Origin: Rubrivivax sp. | GTDB lineage: Bacteria > Pseudomonadota > Gammaproteobacteria > Burkholderiales > Burkholderiaceae_C | Direction of reading: 5' to 3' | Assembly (NCBI GenBank): GCA_004210455.1 | Contig: SEFA01000065.1 | Coordinates: 1-34,495 of the forward strand | DNA length: 34,495 nt | Shown: one piece after another, positions 16,050-24,952 of the stretch | Layout: the number at the start of each line of letters is the position of its first letter | How positions within the stretch are numbered: position 1 is the stretch's first letter | Position numbers and translations under genes: made by a program | The notes under the pieces: generated by a model | Seen by the model: the letters and a program-made list of their open reading frames with translations, nothing else | Told to the model about the DNA's origin: nothing | The model's database searches: none

Positions 16050-18314
16050 ATGAACACCGCTACCACGCCCCTCCCCGTCGCCTCCGGCGAGCGCCAGCTC
16101 GCCGTGTCCGGCATGACCTGCGCCAGCTGCGTCCATCGCGTGGAACGTGCGCTGCGCAAGGTGCCCGGCGTGGAGGGCGCGGAAGTCAACCTCGCCACCG
16201 AAAGCGCCACCGTGCGCGCCCCCGCCGGCATCGCCGTCGAAGCCCTCGTCGCCGCCATCGCCAAGGCCGGCTACGACGCCCACGAGATCGTCGGCGAGGA
16301 CGACACACCGCCCGCGCCGCCGCCCTGGGCCGCCACCGGCTGGCCCGTGCTCACCGCCGCGCTGCTGACCTTGCCGCTGATCGCGCCCATGATCGCCATG
16401 GCCTGGGGCGCCCACTGGATGCTGTCCGGCGGGTGGCAGCTCGCGCTCGCCACGCCCGTGCAGTTCTGGCTGGGCGCGCGCTTCTATCGCGCGGGCTGGG
16501 CCGCGCTGAAGGACCGCAGCGGCAACATGGACCTGCTCGTCGCGCTGGGCACCAGCGCCGCCTACGGCCTGAGCGTCTACGAACTCGTGCGGCAAGGCCC
16601 GATGAGCACGGCCCTGTACTTCGAATCGGCCGCGGCCGTCATCACGCTGGTGCTGCTGGGCAAGTGGCTGGAAGGCCGCGCGAAGCGCCAGACGCTCAGC
16701 GCCATCGCCGCGCTCAAGCAGCTCCGCCCGGAACAGGCGCACGTGCGCCGCGGCCCCGCAGGCGCGCAAGCCGAGATCGACGTCCCGCTCGCCCAGCTGC
16801 GGCTGAAGGATCTGATGGTCGTGCGTCCCGGCGAGCGCATTCCCGCCGACGGCCGCATCCGCGAGGGCCGCAGCGCCGTCGACGAGTCGCTGATCAGCGG
16901 CGAGAGCCTGCCGGTGGACAAGGCCGAAGGCGATCGCGTGGTCGGCGGCGCGGTCAACGGCGACGGCCTGCTGCTGGTGGAAGTCACGGCGCTGGGCGCG
17001 GAGTCGACGCTGTCGCGGATCGTGCGTCTGGTCGAGTCCGCGCAGGCGCACAAGGCCCCCATCCAGCGCCTGGTCGACCGGGTCAGCGCGGTGTTCGTGC
17101 CGGCGGTGCTGGTGATCGCCGCGGTGACCCTGCTGGCGTGGGGCGTGTCCACGGGCGACTGGGAACGCGCGCTGATCCACGCGGTCGCCGTGCTGGTGAT
17201 CGCCTGCCCCTGCGCCCTGGGCCTCGCGACGCCGGCGGCGATCATGGTCGGCACCGGCGTCGCCGCGCGGCGCGGGCTGCTGATCAAGGACGCCGAGGCG
17301 CTGGAGCACGCACGCGGGGTCGAACTGGTCGTGTTCGACAAGACCGGCACACTGACGGAAGGCAAGCCGCGACTGACGGACTTCGTCGCGGCGCCGGGTG
17401 CCGGCGGGGCGCCCGGCATCGGCGAGGCGGAGGCCGACGCGGAGGCGGAGCTGCTCGGCCTCGCGGCGGCGCTGCAGAGGGGCAGCGAGCATCCGCTGGC
17501 CCGCGCGGTGCGCGATGCCGCGTTCGAACGCACGCTGACGACGGCACCGGCCGCCGGCATGCGCGCGATCGCGGGACGCGGCGTCGAGGGTCGCGTCCAG
17601 GCGCGCACCCTGATGCTGGGCAGCGGTCGCTGGATGGCGGAACTCGGCGTCGACCTGTCGCCGCTGGCCGCGCAGGGCCGGTCGGCCCTCTCGCGCGGCC
17701 GAACGGTGTCGTGGCTGGCGGCCGCGGACGGCCCGGGCGCGCCGGTGCTGCTGGCGATGCTCGCGTTCGGCGATCGCGCCAAGGCCTCGTCGGCCGCGGC
17801 GATCGCCGACCTGAAGGCGCTGGGCCTGCGCACGCTGATGCTCAGCGGCGACAACGCCGCGGCGGCCAGGGCCGCGGGCGAGGCCCTCGGGCTGGACGAG
17901 GTCCGGGCCGAGCTGCTGCCGGAGGACAAGGCCCGCATCGTGGCGGAACTGCGCGCGAACGGCACGCACGTCGCCATGGTGGGCGACGGCATCAACGACG
18001 CGCCGGCGCTGGCCGCCGCGGACGTCGGCCTGGCGATGGGCGGCGGCACGGACGTGGCGATGGAAGCGGCCGGCATCACGCTGATGCGCGGCGATCCGCG
18101 GCTGGTCGCCGAAGCGATCGCGCTGTCGCGCGCGACGGTCGCCAAGATCCGTCAGAACCTGTTCTGGGCCTTCATCTACAACCTGCTGGGCGTGCCGCTG
18201 GCGGCGCTGGGGCTGCTGAGCCCGGTCATCGCCGGCGCGGCGATGGCGCTGTCCAGCGTCTCGGTGCTGGGCAACGCGCTGCTGCTCAAGCGCTGGAAAG
18301 GAACCGCGCGATGA
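16050..18314 (+). CDS. copA: Copper-exporting P1B-type ATPase
   Basis: The 754-residue inner-membrane pump expels Cu(I) from the cytoplasm using ATP. It has one N-terminal metal-binding domain (GMTCASC, Cys24 and Cys27) where many relatives have two. The transmembrane metal site Cys386-Pro-Cys388 ([12 protein letters not shown]) is followed by the phosphorylation motif DKTGT with Asp430. His481-Pro482 is the SEHPLA motif of the nucleotide-binding domain, and [11 protein letters not shown] (from residue 644) is the hinge. The last helices hold YN and [15 protein letters not shown], which are Cu(I)-pump signatures. The actuator loop is [12 protein letters not shown]. No ribosome binding site precedes the ATG. 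The stop overlaps the cueR start by four bases. Confidence 0.97.
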   Translation: MNTATTPLPVASGERQLAVSGMTCASCVHRVERALRKVPGVEGAEVNLATESATVRAPAGIAVEALVAAIAKAGYDAHEIVGEDDTPPAPPPWAATGWPVLTAALLTLPLIAPMIAMAWGAHWMLSGGWQLALATPVQFWLGARFYRAGWAALKDRSGNMDLLVALGTSAAYGLSVYELVRQGPMSTALYFESAAAVITLVLLGKWLEGRAKRQTLSAIAALKQLRPEQAHVRRGPAGAQAEIDVPLAQLRLKDLMVVRPGERIPADGRIREGRSAVDESLISGESLPVDKAEGDRVVGGAVNGDGLLLVEVTALGAESTLSRIVRLVESAQAHKAPIQRLVDRVSAVFVPAVLVIAAVTLLAWGVSTGDWERALIHAVAVLVIACPCALGLATPAAIMVGTGVAARRGLLIKDAEALEHARGVELVVFDKTGTLTEGKPRLTDFVAAPGAGGAPGIGEAEADAEAELLGLAAALQRGSEHPLARAVRDAAFERTLTTAPAAGMRAIAGRGVEGRVQARTLMLGSGRWMAELGVDLSPLAAQGRSALSRGRTVSWLAAADGPGAPVLLAMLAFGDRAKASSAAAIADLKALGLRTLMLSGDNAAAARAAGEALGLDEVRAELLPEDKARIVAELRANGTHVAMVGDGINDAPALAAADVGLAMGGGTDVAMEAAGITLMRGDPRLVAEAIALSRATVAKIRQNLFWAFIYNLLGVPLAALGLLSPVIAGAAMALSSVSVLGNALLLKRWKGTAR

Positions 18315-18775
18315 CCGCTTTCGCCTCACCGACGCCGGCCAGGGCAGCTGCGAGCGCCGCCACGGCGGGCGCGCCGCTGACCATCGGCCAGGCGGCCGAG
18401 CGCTCCGGCGTGTCGCCCAAGATGCTGCGCCACTACGAGTCGCTGGGCCTGCTGCCGCCGGTCGCGCGCACGGCGTCGGGCTACCGGCTCTACGGCGAGA
18501 AGGAGGTGCACACGCTGCGCTTCATCCGCCGCGCCCGCGACCTGGGGTTCTCGATGGCGGAGATCGCCGAGCTGCTCAAGCTCTGGCAGAACCGCCGCCG
18601 CGCGAGCGGCCAGGTCAAGCGCATCGCGCAGAGCCACATCGCCGACCTGGACCGCCGCATGGCCGAGATGCAGGCGATGCGCCGCGCGCTGGCCGAACTC
18701 GCGGACTGCTGCCACGGCGACGACCGCCCCGATTGCCCCATCCTCGACGATCTCGCACAAGGAGCCACCCCATGA
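18311..18775 (+). CDS. cueR: CueR-like MerR-family copper-responsive activator
   Basis: The 154-residue product has a MerR winged helix-turn-helix after an Ala-rich tail of about 20 residues: [20 protein letters not shown], then YESLGLLPP and [20 protein letters not shown]. The dimerisation helix and metal loop follow; the sequence [10 protein letters not shown] contains Cys-x7-Cys, the spacing CueR uses to bind one Cu(I), and is followed by PIL as in copper-type members. The two palindromic 19-bp-spacer promoters upstream of copZ and copA are its expected targets. Its ATG overlaps the copA stop and its stop overlaps the pirin start, so translation of all three is probably coupled. The gene is itself transcribed from the promoter it activates. 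Confidence 0.94.
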   Translation: MTAFASPTPARAAASAATAGAPLTIGQAAERSGVSPKMLRHYESLGLLPPVARTASGYRLYGEKEVHTLRFIRRARDLGFSMAEIAELLKLWQNRRRASGQVKRIAQSHIADLDRRMAEMQAMRRALAELADCCHGDDRPDCPILDDLAQGATP

Positions 18776-19752
18776 GCGCCCCCTCCGAATCTTCCGAAAC
18801 TTCCGGCCCTTCCGGTCATCCCTCCGCTGCTCCGCACGCCGATCCCGTCCCGGCCCGCTGGGAACGCCTCGAGGCGCACCTCGGCAACGTCGGCGGCCTG
18901 ACGATCCGGCGCGCGGTGCCCACGCCGAAGCGTCGCATGATCGCCGCGTGGTGCTTCCTCGATCACGCCGGCCCCGCCGACCTGACCCCGGACAACGCCA
19001 TGCGCGTGGGCCCGCATCCGCACACCGGGCTGCAGACCTTCAGCTGGATGATCGAGGGCGAGGTGCTGCACCGCGACAGCCTGGGCTCCGAGCAGATGCT
19101 GCGACCCGGCCAGGTGAACCTGATGACCGCGGGCCGGGGCATCAGCCACACGGAGGAGTCGCAGTCCGACCGGCTGCAGCTGGCGCAGCTGTGGATCGCG
19201 CTGCCCGATGCGGTGCGGCATCGCGAGCCGGCCTTCGAGCATTTCTCCGAGCTGCCGTCGTTCGCCACCGGCGGCTTCGACACGATGCTGCTGGTGGGCG
19301 AGTTCGGCGGTCGCCGCTCGCCGGTGCCCAGCCACACGCCGCTGCTGGGCGTCGACCTGAGCGCCGCTCGCGCGGCCGAGGCGACGATCCCGCTGCATCC
19401 CGAGCACGAGTACGGACTGATGGTGCTCGAGGGCGAACTCTCGGCGACGCTCGACGGAGAAGCCACCGGCCACAGCAAGCCCGGCGAGTTGCTCTACATC
19501 GCGCCGGGCGCGCAGTCGCTCAAGCTGCTGTCGGGCGGCGGCAAGAGCCGCGCCCTGCTGCTGGGCGGCCCGCCGTTCGGCGAGCCGGTGCTGCTGTTCT
19601 GGAACTTCGTCGGCCGCACCCGCGAGGAGATGCAGGTCTACGCCGAGGAGTGGAACAGCCGCGAGGACGGCGGCCGCTTCGGCGAGGTCCGCGGATTCGA
19701 CGGCCCACGCCTGCTGGCGCCGGTGGTGCCGCCGCTCAAGACGCCGCGCTGA
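18772..19752 (+). CDS. Pirin-family protein, coupled to the copper operon
   Basis: The 326-residue product is a bicupin pirin. After a Ser/Pro-rich N-terminal tail (about 25 residues), the N-terminal cupin supplies the metal ligands: GPHPHTGLQT (two His) and GISHTEES (His and Glu), the usual 3-His/1-Glu set. The C-terminal cupin contains LLGVDLSAAR and YGLMVLEGELSATLDGE and keeps no full ligand set. Bacterial pirins include quercetin dioxygenases and redox-sensing regulators; which applies is unknown. It starts at 18772 with AAGGAG eight bases upstream, overlapping the cueR stop as ATGA. A role in copper or copper-driven redox stress is inferred from that coupling. A second pirin gene lies 3.4 kb to the right. 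Confidence 0.92.
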   Translation: MSAPSESSETSGPSGHPSAAPHADPVPARWERLEAHLGNVGGLTIRRAVPTPKRRMIAAWCFLDHAGPADLTPDNAMRVGPHPHTGLQTFSWMIEGEVLHRDSLGSEQMLRPGQVNLMTAGRGISHTEESQSDRLQLAQLWIALPDAVRHREPAFEHFSELPSFATGGFDTMLLVGEFGGRRSPVPSHTPLLGVDLSAARAAEATIPLHPEHEYGLMVLEGELSATLDGEATGHSKPGELLYIAPGAQSLKLLSGGGKSRALLLGGPPFGEPVLLFWNFVGRTREEMQVYAEEWNSREDGGRFGEVRGFDGPRLLAPVVPPLKTPR

Positions 19753-19812
19753 CGCGCTGTCGAGGTTCGGTAGAGGTCCGGTCGGGGTCGGCGCCACCTC
19801 GGCTCCACGTCG

Positions 19813-19835
19813 CCTCGACCTCACGGAGGTCGAGG
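19813..19835. terminator. Hairpin between convergent genes, probable terminator
   Basis: A perfect 9-bp stem, CCTCGACCT (19813-19821) and AGGTCGAGG (19827-19835), encloses a CACGG loop. It lies between the pirin stop (19752) and the convergent 1055-aa gene stop (19855). There is no T tract on either side, so efficiency as an intrinsic terminator is uncertain. Confidence 0.5.
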
Positions 19836-19854
19836 TCGCCCCGGCGCGCGTACG

Positions 19855-22800
19855 CTAACCGGGCTGCGGGCGCCGAGTCCAGCGCTCGCCGTCCCCCCGT
19901 CGCAGATGGCCGAGCATCTCGGCTTTGCGGATCAGGGCGACGTAGGCGCGGAGGGCGTCCTTGTCCGGCGATCGGCCCACGAGCAGGCGCGCTTCCACTG
20001 CCGCGAGTCCGACTCGTCCCCGCGCGTCCTTCAGCGATAGCAATCGGCGCAGGTGGGGACCGTCGAGACGGCCCTGATCGCGCAGGCGCAGGACCCAGTC
20101 GCCGATCTCCTTCAACGCATCGGCATACCCCTGTGCCAGTGCCGTCACCAGGACCGGAGGCTGCTTCGCGCCATGTCCGAGCAGTCCAAGCACGTGCGAC
20201 GAACGCCAGCGCCCCTGCTGCGCGGCGTCGACCACCCGCGACAGGAGATGGGCGCGGAGCGTGTGCCGCACCCACAACATTTCGGCGTCGAAGAGTCCCG
20301 GTGCACCGCGCGTCCGACCGGACAGCAGGTTCGCCATGTCGCTACGCCGGACCGTTCCTTCCGCGACGAGCGCCGTGAGCGCGTCGAACCAGACATCGAT
20401 CGCGTCCAGATGCCCCGCCGTCACGGCTTCGCGCAAGGCCTGGTCGTGACCCGGTCGTCCCTGGAAGGACGGGAACAGCACGCCCTTCCACCCCTCGCGC
20501 AGCAGCCGGCTCGCATGCTCAGTGAGCACGCGCACAGCCTCGACCTGCCCGTGCCGCATGGCCGCGCCGATCGCTGTGTGACCGCCCCGCCGGGCCCAGC
20601 GCAGGATGTCCACGACGCCCTGGGTCCACCCCTTCGTCAGGCCGAGTACGGCCACTTCCGCCTCGAGATGCTCGCGCAGGGTGTCCACATGGCCGACCGC
20701 TGCCGCCACGGACGGGGCATGCGTCCCGTCCGCCGGCCCCAGGAGCAGGTCGGCGAGGAGATCGGAGGGAAGCAAGCGTTCCTGGCGCGCCACGCGCAAC
20801 GCGCCTCGATAAGCCGCGGCGACCTTCGCCGATCCAGCGTTCATCGCCGCGTGATAGACGCCAGCGCGGTTGTTTCGGACGACGCCGGCGGCATCGAAGA
20901 AGTCCTCTGCACTGAGAACGCCACGACGGCGCAGACGGAGCAGGCAGTCCATCCAGATCTCGACGGCGCCGGCGTGGTTGTGCGCCATGGCCAGCCGAAA
21001 GCCGTCGAGCCGATTCGCGACCTGCTCGGCATTCGCGCCCAGCACGAGATCGCGCAGGCGCTGCCGCGACCGGCCCGTCCGCGCGCCGAGGCCGGCTTCC
21101 ACCGTTTGCAAGAAGGCCCTGAGCGTTTCCGCCCGACCGTCCGCGAGCGCCGTGCCAATGCCGGCCGGGCCGATCCGGCCGCCAGCGGCCAGGAGTTCGA
21201 CAACGGGGGGAATGAGCGACAGCGGCGCGGCGTGCAGGGTCAGGATCGCCGTCGTCAGCTCACACACCGCCGTCGCGCCGTCGGCGCGCGACATGGCTTG
21301 CAACAGCGCCGGGCGACCGCTGTCGTCGCGCGCCGTCAACGCCTGCCCCCGTTCCCGCTCGCTCATCGTCGGCGCCGCCGTCCGGAGCAGCGCGAGCCAG
21401 CGCCGGAGCCGGGCGTCGTCACCACCGCGGACCGCCACGATCAGGGCATTCACGCCGTCGCACGCGCGCCAGACCTGCGCGGCGGCGCCCGCGCCGACGG
21501 GGCGCAGGCGGGAGAACGCCGACGCGTCGCCGGCCTCGTCCGCCGCTCGAATCAAGGCATGCCGCGTCTCCGATGACAAGGCGTGGAGATACTGGGCGTC
21601 GAGCCACGCCCGGCAACGGCCCGAGCCCTGACATCGCCACCAGTGCGCGGCGAGCCCGGCATCCGTCAGCCAACGCGGCGCCAGGCAACGCAGGGCCTCC
21701 GGCGCGCCGCCCAGGATCGCGGAGCGCGCCAGCCCCTCGCACTCGGACATCGACAGGACGAGCCGCGGCAAGCGGTCCAGCGCCTGCAGCTCACTCGCGG
21801 ACACCGGCGTGCTCAGCCCCGCGTCGAAGCGCGGGTCGGATCCGGCCTGCATCCACCACAGCCCGTCGGTCAGCTGGCACAGCCGGTGAGGCTCGCCGTT
21901 GCGCGACAGACGCAGGCGCGGGACGATGTCCGCTTTCGGCACGGCGCCTTCGTCCATCAGATTGAGCAGCCCCTGGACCGCGAGGCAGGTCGGATCCCTG
22001 AGCAGCTCGACAGGCGAGGCGTCGTCCTCCTGACGGAACAGGGCCCAGCGGTCCACCGGCCCCAGTCGCCGTTCGATCGCGGCGATGGCCGATTCCTGGA
22101 CATCCGCCTGGACGGGCGTCAAGCATTCGAGCCGTGCGGGATCGGCGCCCGCCTCCACCAGTCGCTGGCGCAAGGCCTCGAGGCCCTCCTGCGCGAGCGA
22201 CCACACCACCGCCGCCGGCGTGACCCGGGCCCTCAGCGTGCGCCGCGCCCGCTCCACGACGGCGGCATCGATCGAGTCGGCATCGAAGAACCCGTCAGCC
22301 GGCTGCGCCACGGCCTCGGCCAGGCGCAGCCGGCGACCGAGGCCCGCGACGTAGTGGGACTCGAACTCGATCAACGTCCGCCCGCGCTCGGCGGGGTCGC
22401 GTCCGAGCGTGGCGCGCGCCGTTTCCACCAGCACCTGCCGGACCATGTCCGCGCGACGCTGCGCCGCGGCCTGCGTGACGCCGCCGGCCGCGCAGCTCAG
22501 GCGATGCACGACATCGCCCCACCGGCTCGCCAGGCCGGTCAGGCAGAAGTGGACGGCATGAGCGGCCTCCGTCAGCTGGTCGCGCCGGAAGGCGGGCGCG
22601 ATGCGCTCGTCCGCCGCCAGCCGCGCCATCTCGTGCAGCAGACCCGCGCCCTCGCGCAGGAGGTAGTCTCGGCAAGTCTGGTGCGACAAGTGATCCGTGT
22701 CGTCCTCGATGCGCCGGACCAGTCCGCCGAGTTCCCGCACGGCGGCCGGCGCGCGCAGGACGGCCGCGGCCTCCGAGAGCGCGACACAGGCGTCCTGCAA

Positions 22801-23022
22801 GGTCGGGCCTTGCATGGGATCCCCGGCGACGTCCAGCGCTTCGTTGCCGTTGCCGTCCGGGCGCGGCGCGATGCCCGCGCTGAAACCGAACTCCCGGTCC
22901 AGGCTGTCGTCGAGGAGCGGCGGGGGCCAAAGGACGGACGGACGGATGGACGGCATGCGGCGGCACGGGATCGCGAAGCCGGCTTGGTGGCGCCACCGCC
23001 GCGGCCGCGCGATGCCACTCAC
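19855..23022 (-). CDS. Large protein with degenerate helical (ankyrin/EspL-like) repeats, possible secreted effector
   Basis: I cannot assign this 1055-residue product to a named family. From about residue 524 to 1040 it consists of roughly ten degenerate helical repeats of 40-55 residues. A recurrent element is G-x-P/h, two to three residues, A-h, two to three residues, G-H-h-(D/E)-A-h, then h-x-x-x-L and LL-x-G; clear instances are AMRHGQVEAVRVL, AVTAGHLDAIDVWFDAL and ALAQGYADALKEI. This resembles the ankyrin-like repeats of EspL/ShET2/OspD-type type III effectors (family knowledge, not a search). Residues about 75-165 may match the FGAGK domain of the two paralogous genes to the right (LLREGAGLLHEMARLAAD). 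There is no signal peptide or membrane segment. The start is uncertain: GTG at 23022 or ATG at 22956, neither with a good ribosome binding site. It lies 109 bp after the second pirin gene on the same strand. Confidence 0.8.
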   Translation of the reverse strand: MSGIARPRRWRHQAGFAIPCRRMPSIRPSVLWPPPLLDDSLDREFGFSAGIAPRPDGNGNEALDVAGDPMQGPTLQDACVALSEAAAVLRAPAAVRELGGLVRRIEDDTDHLSHQTCRDYLLREGAGLLHEMARLAADERIAPAFRRDQLTEAAHAVHFCLTGLASRWGDVVHRLSCAAGGVTQAAAQRRADMVRQVLVETARATLGRDPAERGRTLIEFESHYVAGLGRRLRLAEAVAQPADGFFDADSIDAAVVERARRTLRARVTPAAVVWSLAQEGLEALRQRLVEAGADPARLECLTPVQADVQESAIAAIERRLGPVDRWALFRQEDDASPVELLRDPTCLAVQGLLNLMDEGAVPKADIVPRLRLSRNGEPHRLCQLTDGLWWMQAGSDPRFDAGLSTPVSASELQALDRLPRLVLSMSECEGLARSAILGGAPEALRCLAPRWLTDAGLAAHWWRCQGSGRCRAWLDAQYLHALSSETRHALIRAADEAGDASAFSRLRPVGAGAAAQVWRACDGVNALIVAVRGGDDARLRRWLALLRTAAPTMSERERGQALTARDDSGRPALLQAMSRADGATAVCELTTAILTLHAAPLSLIPPVVELLAAGGRIGPAGIGTALADGRAETLRAFLQTVEAGLGARTGRSRQRLRDLVLGANAEQVANRLDGFRLAMAHNHAGAVEIWMDCLLRLRRRGVLSAEDFFDAAGVVRNNRAGVYHAAMNAGSAKVAAAYRGALRVARQERLLPSDLLADLLLGPADGTHAPSVAAAVGHVDTLREHLEAEVAVLGLTKGWTQGVVDILRWARRGGHTAIGAAMRHGQVEAVRVLTEHASRLLREGWKGVLFPSFQGRPGHDQALREAVTAGHLDAIDVWFDALTALVAEGTVRRSDMANLLSGRTRGAPGLFDAEMLWVRHTLRAHLLSRVVDAAQQGRWRSSHVLGLLGHGAKQPPVLVTALAQGYADALKEIGDWVLRLRDQGRLDGPHLRRLLSLKDARGRVGLAAVEARLLVGRSPDKDALRAYVALIRKAEMLGHLRRGDGERWTRRPQPG

Positions 23023-23131
23023 CGGTACGGGACGGACAAGGCCGCCAGCAATTCCGGGGAATCGATGACGGCCTTGTGCGGTCGGGGCCGATCCGCGAAC
23101 GATGCGCGGACCTCCGGCCGATCCTGGTGAA

Positions 23132-24004
23132 TCAGGCGAACTTGCCGGCCTGGAAGTCCCGCACCGCCTGCAGCAGTTCGCCTTCGGTGTTCATCACGAA
23201 GGGACCGTACTGGGCGATCGGCTCGCCCAGCGGCTGGCCGGCGACCAGGATGGCACGCGCCCCGTCGTCGGACGCCGTCAGGCGCGCGCCGTCCGAGCCC
23301 GGCGTGTTGGCCAGGATCGCCATGCGGCCGCTGGGCACCAGGCACCCGGTATCGAAGCGCAGCGCGCCCCGGTACACGTACAGGAATGCGTTGTGCGTCG
23401 CCGGAAGGGCCTGTTCGAAGCTCGCGCCGGGGTCCAGATGCACGTCGAGGTAGACGGGCTGCGTCGCCTCGCGCTGCATCGCGCCGCTCACACCGTGGCT
23501 CTCGCCCGCGATCACGCGCACCGTCGCGCCGGGCAGCGTCAGCTCCGGAATCTCGGCGCTGGCGATGTCGCGGTACCAGGGGTCGCGCATCTTGTCGCGG
23601 CCGGGCAGGTTCAGCCACAGCTGGAAGCCTTCCATGCGGCCTTCCTGCTGCTCGGGCAGTTCCGAATGGATCACGCCGCGGCCGGCGGTCATCCATTGCA
23701 CGCCGCCCGGGCCGAGCAGGCCTTCATGGCCTGCCGAGTCGCGATGGCGCATCTGTCCCTCGAGCATGTAGGTCACCGTCTCGAAGCCGCGATGCGGATG
23801 GTCGGGGAAGCCGGCGATGTAGTCCTCGGCCTGGTCCGTGCCGAAAGCGTCCAGCATCAGGAAGGGATCCAGACGCCGCTGCAGGTCCTGCGTCAGCACC
23901 CGCGTCAGCTTGACGCCGGCGCCGTCGCTGGTGGCCCTGCCCTGCACCAGGCGCTCGACCTGGCGGGGCGTCCGAAGAGAGGTGACAGGGGTGGCGGCGG
24001 TCAT
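23132..24004 (-). CDS. Pirin-family protein (YhhW-like)
   Basis: The 290-residue product is a second bicupin pirin, shorter than the one in the copper operon and only distantly similar to it. The metal site is intact: DHPHRGFETVTYMLEG gives two His, and GVIHSELP gives His and Glu. AGRG-V-I-H and the preceding GPGGVQWMTAG are family signatures. The C-terminal cupin has NAFLYVYRGALRF and the closing GPFVMNT motif typical of YhhW/quercetinase-like pirins. The start at 24004 has AAAGGA about seven bases upstream. It follows azoR on the same strand, with a LysR gene divergent from azoR. The azoR-pirin pairing is a common electrophile/quinone-response arrangement, so a role in handling quinones or flavonoids is a fair inference. 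Confidence 0.93.
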   Translation of the reverse strand: MTAATPVTSLRTPRQVERLVQGRATSDGAGVKLTRVLTQDLQRRLDPFLMLDAFGTDQAEDYIAGFPDHPHRGFETVTYMLEGQMRHRDSAGHEGLLGPGGVQWMTAGRGVIHSELPEQQEGRMEGFQLWLNLPGRDKMRDPWYRDIASAEIPELTLPGATVRVIAGESHGVSGAMQREATQPVYLDVHLDPGASFEQALPATHNAFLYVYRGALRFDTGCLVPSGRMAILANTPGSDGARLTASDDGARAILVAGQPLGEPIAQYGPFVMNTEGELLQAVRDFQAGKFA

Positions 24005-24022
24005 GATGGATTCCTTTCCGAA

Positions 24023-24054
24023 ATGTCGGGATGTCGGGATGTCGAGATGTCGAG
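24023..24054. repeat. 8-bp tandem repeat, four copies, before the pirin gene
   Basis: ATGTCGGG twice, then ATGTCGAG twice. It lies in the azoR-pirin spacer, starting 18 bp upstream of the pirin start codon, so copy number would change the distance between the ribosome binding site region and any upstream signal. Confidence 0.9.
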
Positions 24055-24188
24055 AGACCGATCGATGTCTGTGCCGGCCGTCAGCGGGTGCTGCCGGCCC
24101 GGCATGGGGCTTGGGGGTCCAGGAGGGAGCCCCCATGCCCCGTGGAGGGCGCGCGCGGTCGATCGGGCCGGCTGCGCCCGGTCGGGGA

Positions 24189-24815
24189 TCAGGCGGTCTG
24201 GGTTTCGCCGAACAGCGCGGCGATTTCCTCGCGGGCGGTGGCCAGGCCCTTGGCGGCGGCTTCCTCGCCCATGTTCAGGCCTTCGGCGAGCACGAACTTC
24301 ACATCGGTCATGCCGAGGAAGCCCAGCGTCTGGCGCAGGTAGGGGACGATGCTGTCGGCCGGCTGGTCGCGGTAGATGCCGCCGCGGGTGCTGACGACGA
24401 TGACGCGCTTGCCGGTGACCAGGCCTTCGGGCCCGTTGGCGCCGTACTTGAAGGTGGCGCCGGCGCGGGCGACTGCGTCGATCCAGTTCTTCAGCTGCGA
24501 GGTCACGCCGAAGTTGATCATCGGCGCGGTCAGCACGATGACGTCGGCGGACTTCAGTTCGGCGATCAGCTGGTCGTTGAAGGCGACGCGGTCCGCCTGA
24601 GGCTGGGTGCGGGCATCGGCCGGGGTGAACAGCGCGCCCAGCGTCGCTTCGTCGATCGGGGGCACCGGGCGCACGGCCAGGTCGTGGACGACGGTGGTCG
24701 CACCGGCGTTGCGGGCGACCAGTTCGGCGACGACTTCATTGGCCAGCAGGGTCGAGACCGAGCCTTGGCCCTCATGCAGACGGCGGGCGCTGGAGTTGAT
24801 CTGGAGGATGTTCAT
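24189..24815 (-). CDS. azoR: FMN-dependent NADH:quinone oxidoreductase / azoreductase
   Basis: The 208-residue flavodoxin-like enzyme reduces quinones (and azo dyes in vitro) by two electrons using NADH and FMN. The FMN phosphate loop is [19 protein letters not shown] near the N-terminus, and the isoalloxazine-contact segment is [23 protein letters not shown] (about residues 93-115), followed by [13 protein letters not shown] and STRGGIY, all AzoR signatures. Length matches E. coli AzoR (about 200). The ATG at 24815 has GGAGA nine bases upstream; the longer frame to 24941 crosses the regulator site. It is divergent from a LysR gene that probably controls it, and the pirin gene follows 184 bp downstream. 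Confidence 0.96.
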   Translation of the reverse strand: MNILQINSSARRLHEGQGSVSTLLANEVVAELVARNAGATTVVHDLAVRPVPPIDEATLGALFTPADARTQPQADRVAFNDQLIAELKSADVIVLTAPMINFGVTSQLKNWIDAVARAGATFKYGANGPEGLVTGKRVIVVSTRGGIYRDQPADSIVPYLRQTLGFLGMTDVKFVLAEGLNMGEEAAAKGLATAREEIAALFGETQTA

Positions 24816-24908
24816 GGTGCGGTTCTCCGGGCGTTTCGGCTGGATCAGCCGGGGGTGTGATGGGATGGAATGAACTGTATTGATCCCACCCGAGCACCGG
24901 AATACCCC

Positions 24909-24942
24909 ATCTTGGATAAGATTGTTCCACCAAAAGAACAAT
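24909..24942. promoter_or_regulatory. Overlapping palindromes in the azoR-lysR divergent region
   Basis: Two inverted repeats overlap. ATCTT (24909-24913) pairs with AAGAT (24918-24922), and ATTGTTC (24921-24927) pairs with GAACAAT (24936-24942). They sit 11-44 bp before the lysR start chosen here, as expected for LysR sites that also repress the regulator's own gene. Assignment is inferred. Confidence 0.6.
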
Positions 24943-24952
24943 GCAATGTCTC

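Noticed and set aside
15939-18329. 796-aa minus-strand frame opposite copA
   Set aside because: It covers both CueR promoters and copA; composition is typical of a shadow frame.
22430-22620. NEL-type ubiquitin ligase loop in the 1055-aa protein
   Set aside because: The segment HFCLTGLASRWGD only faintly recalls the family; the essential Cys-x-Asp motif is missing.
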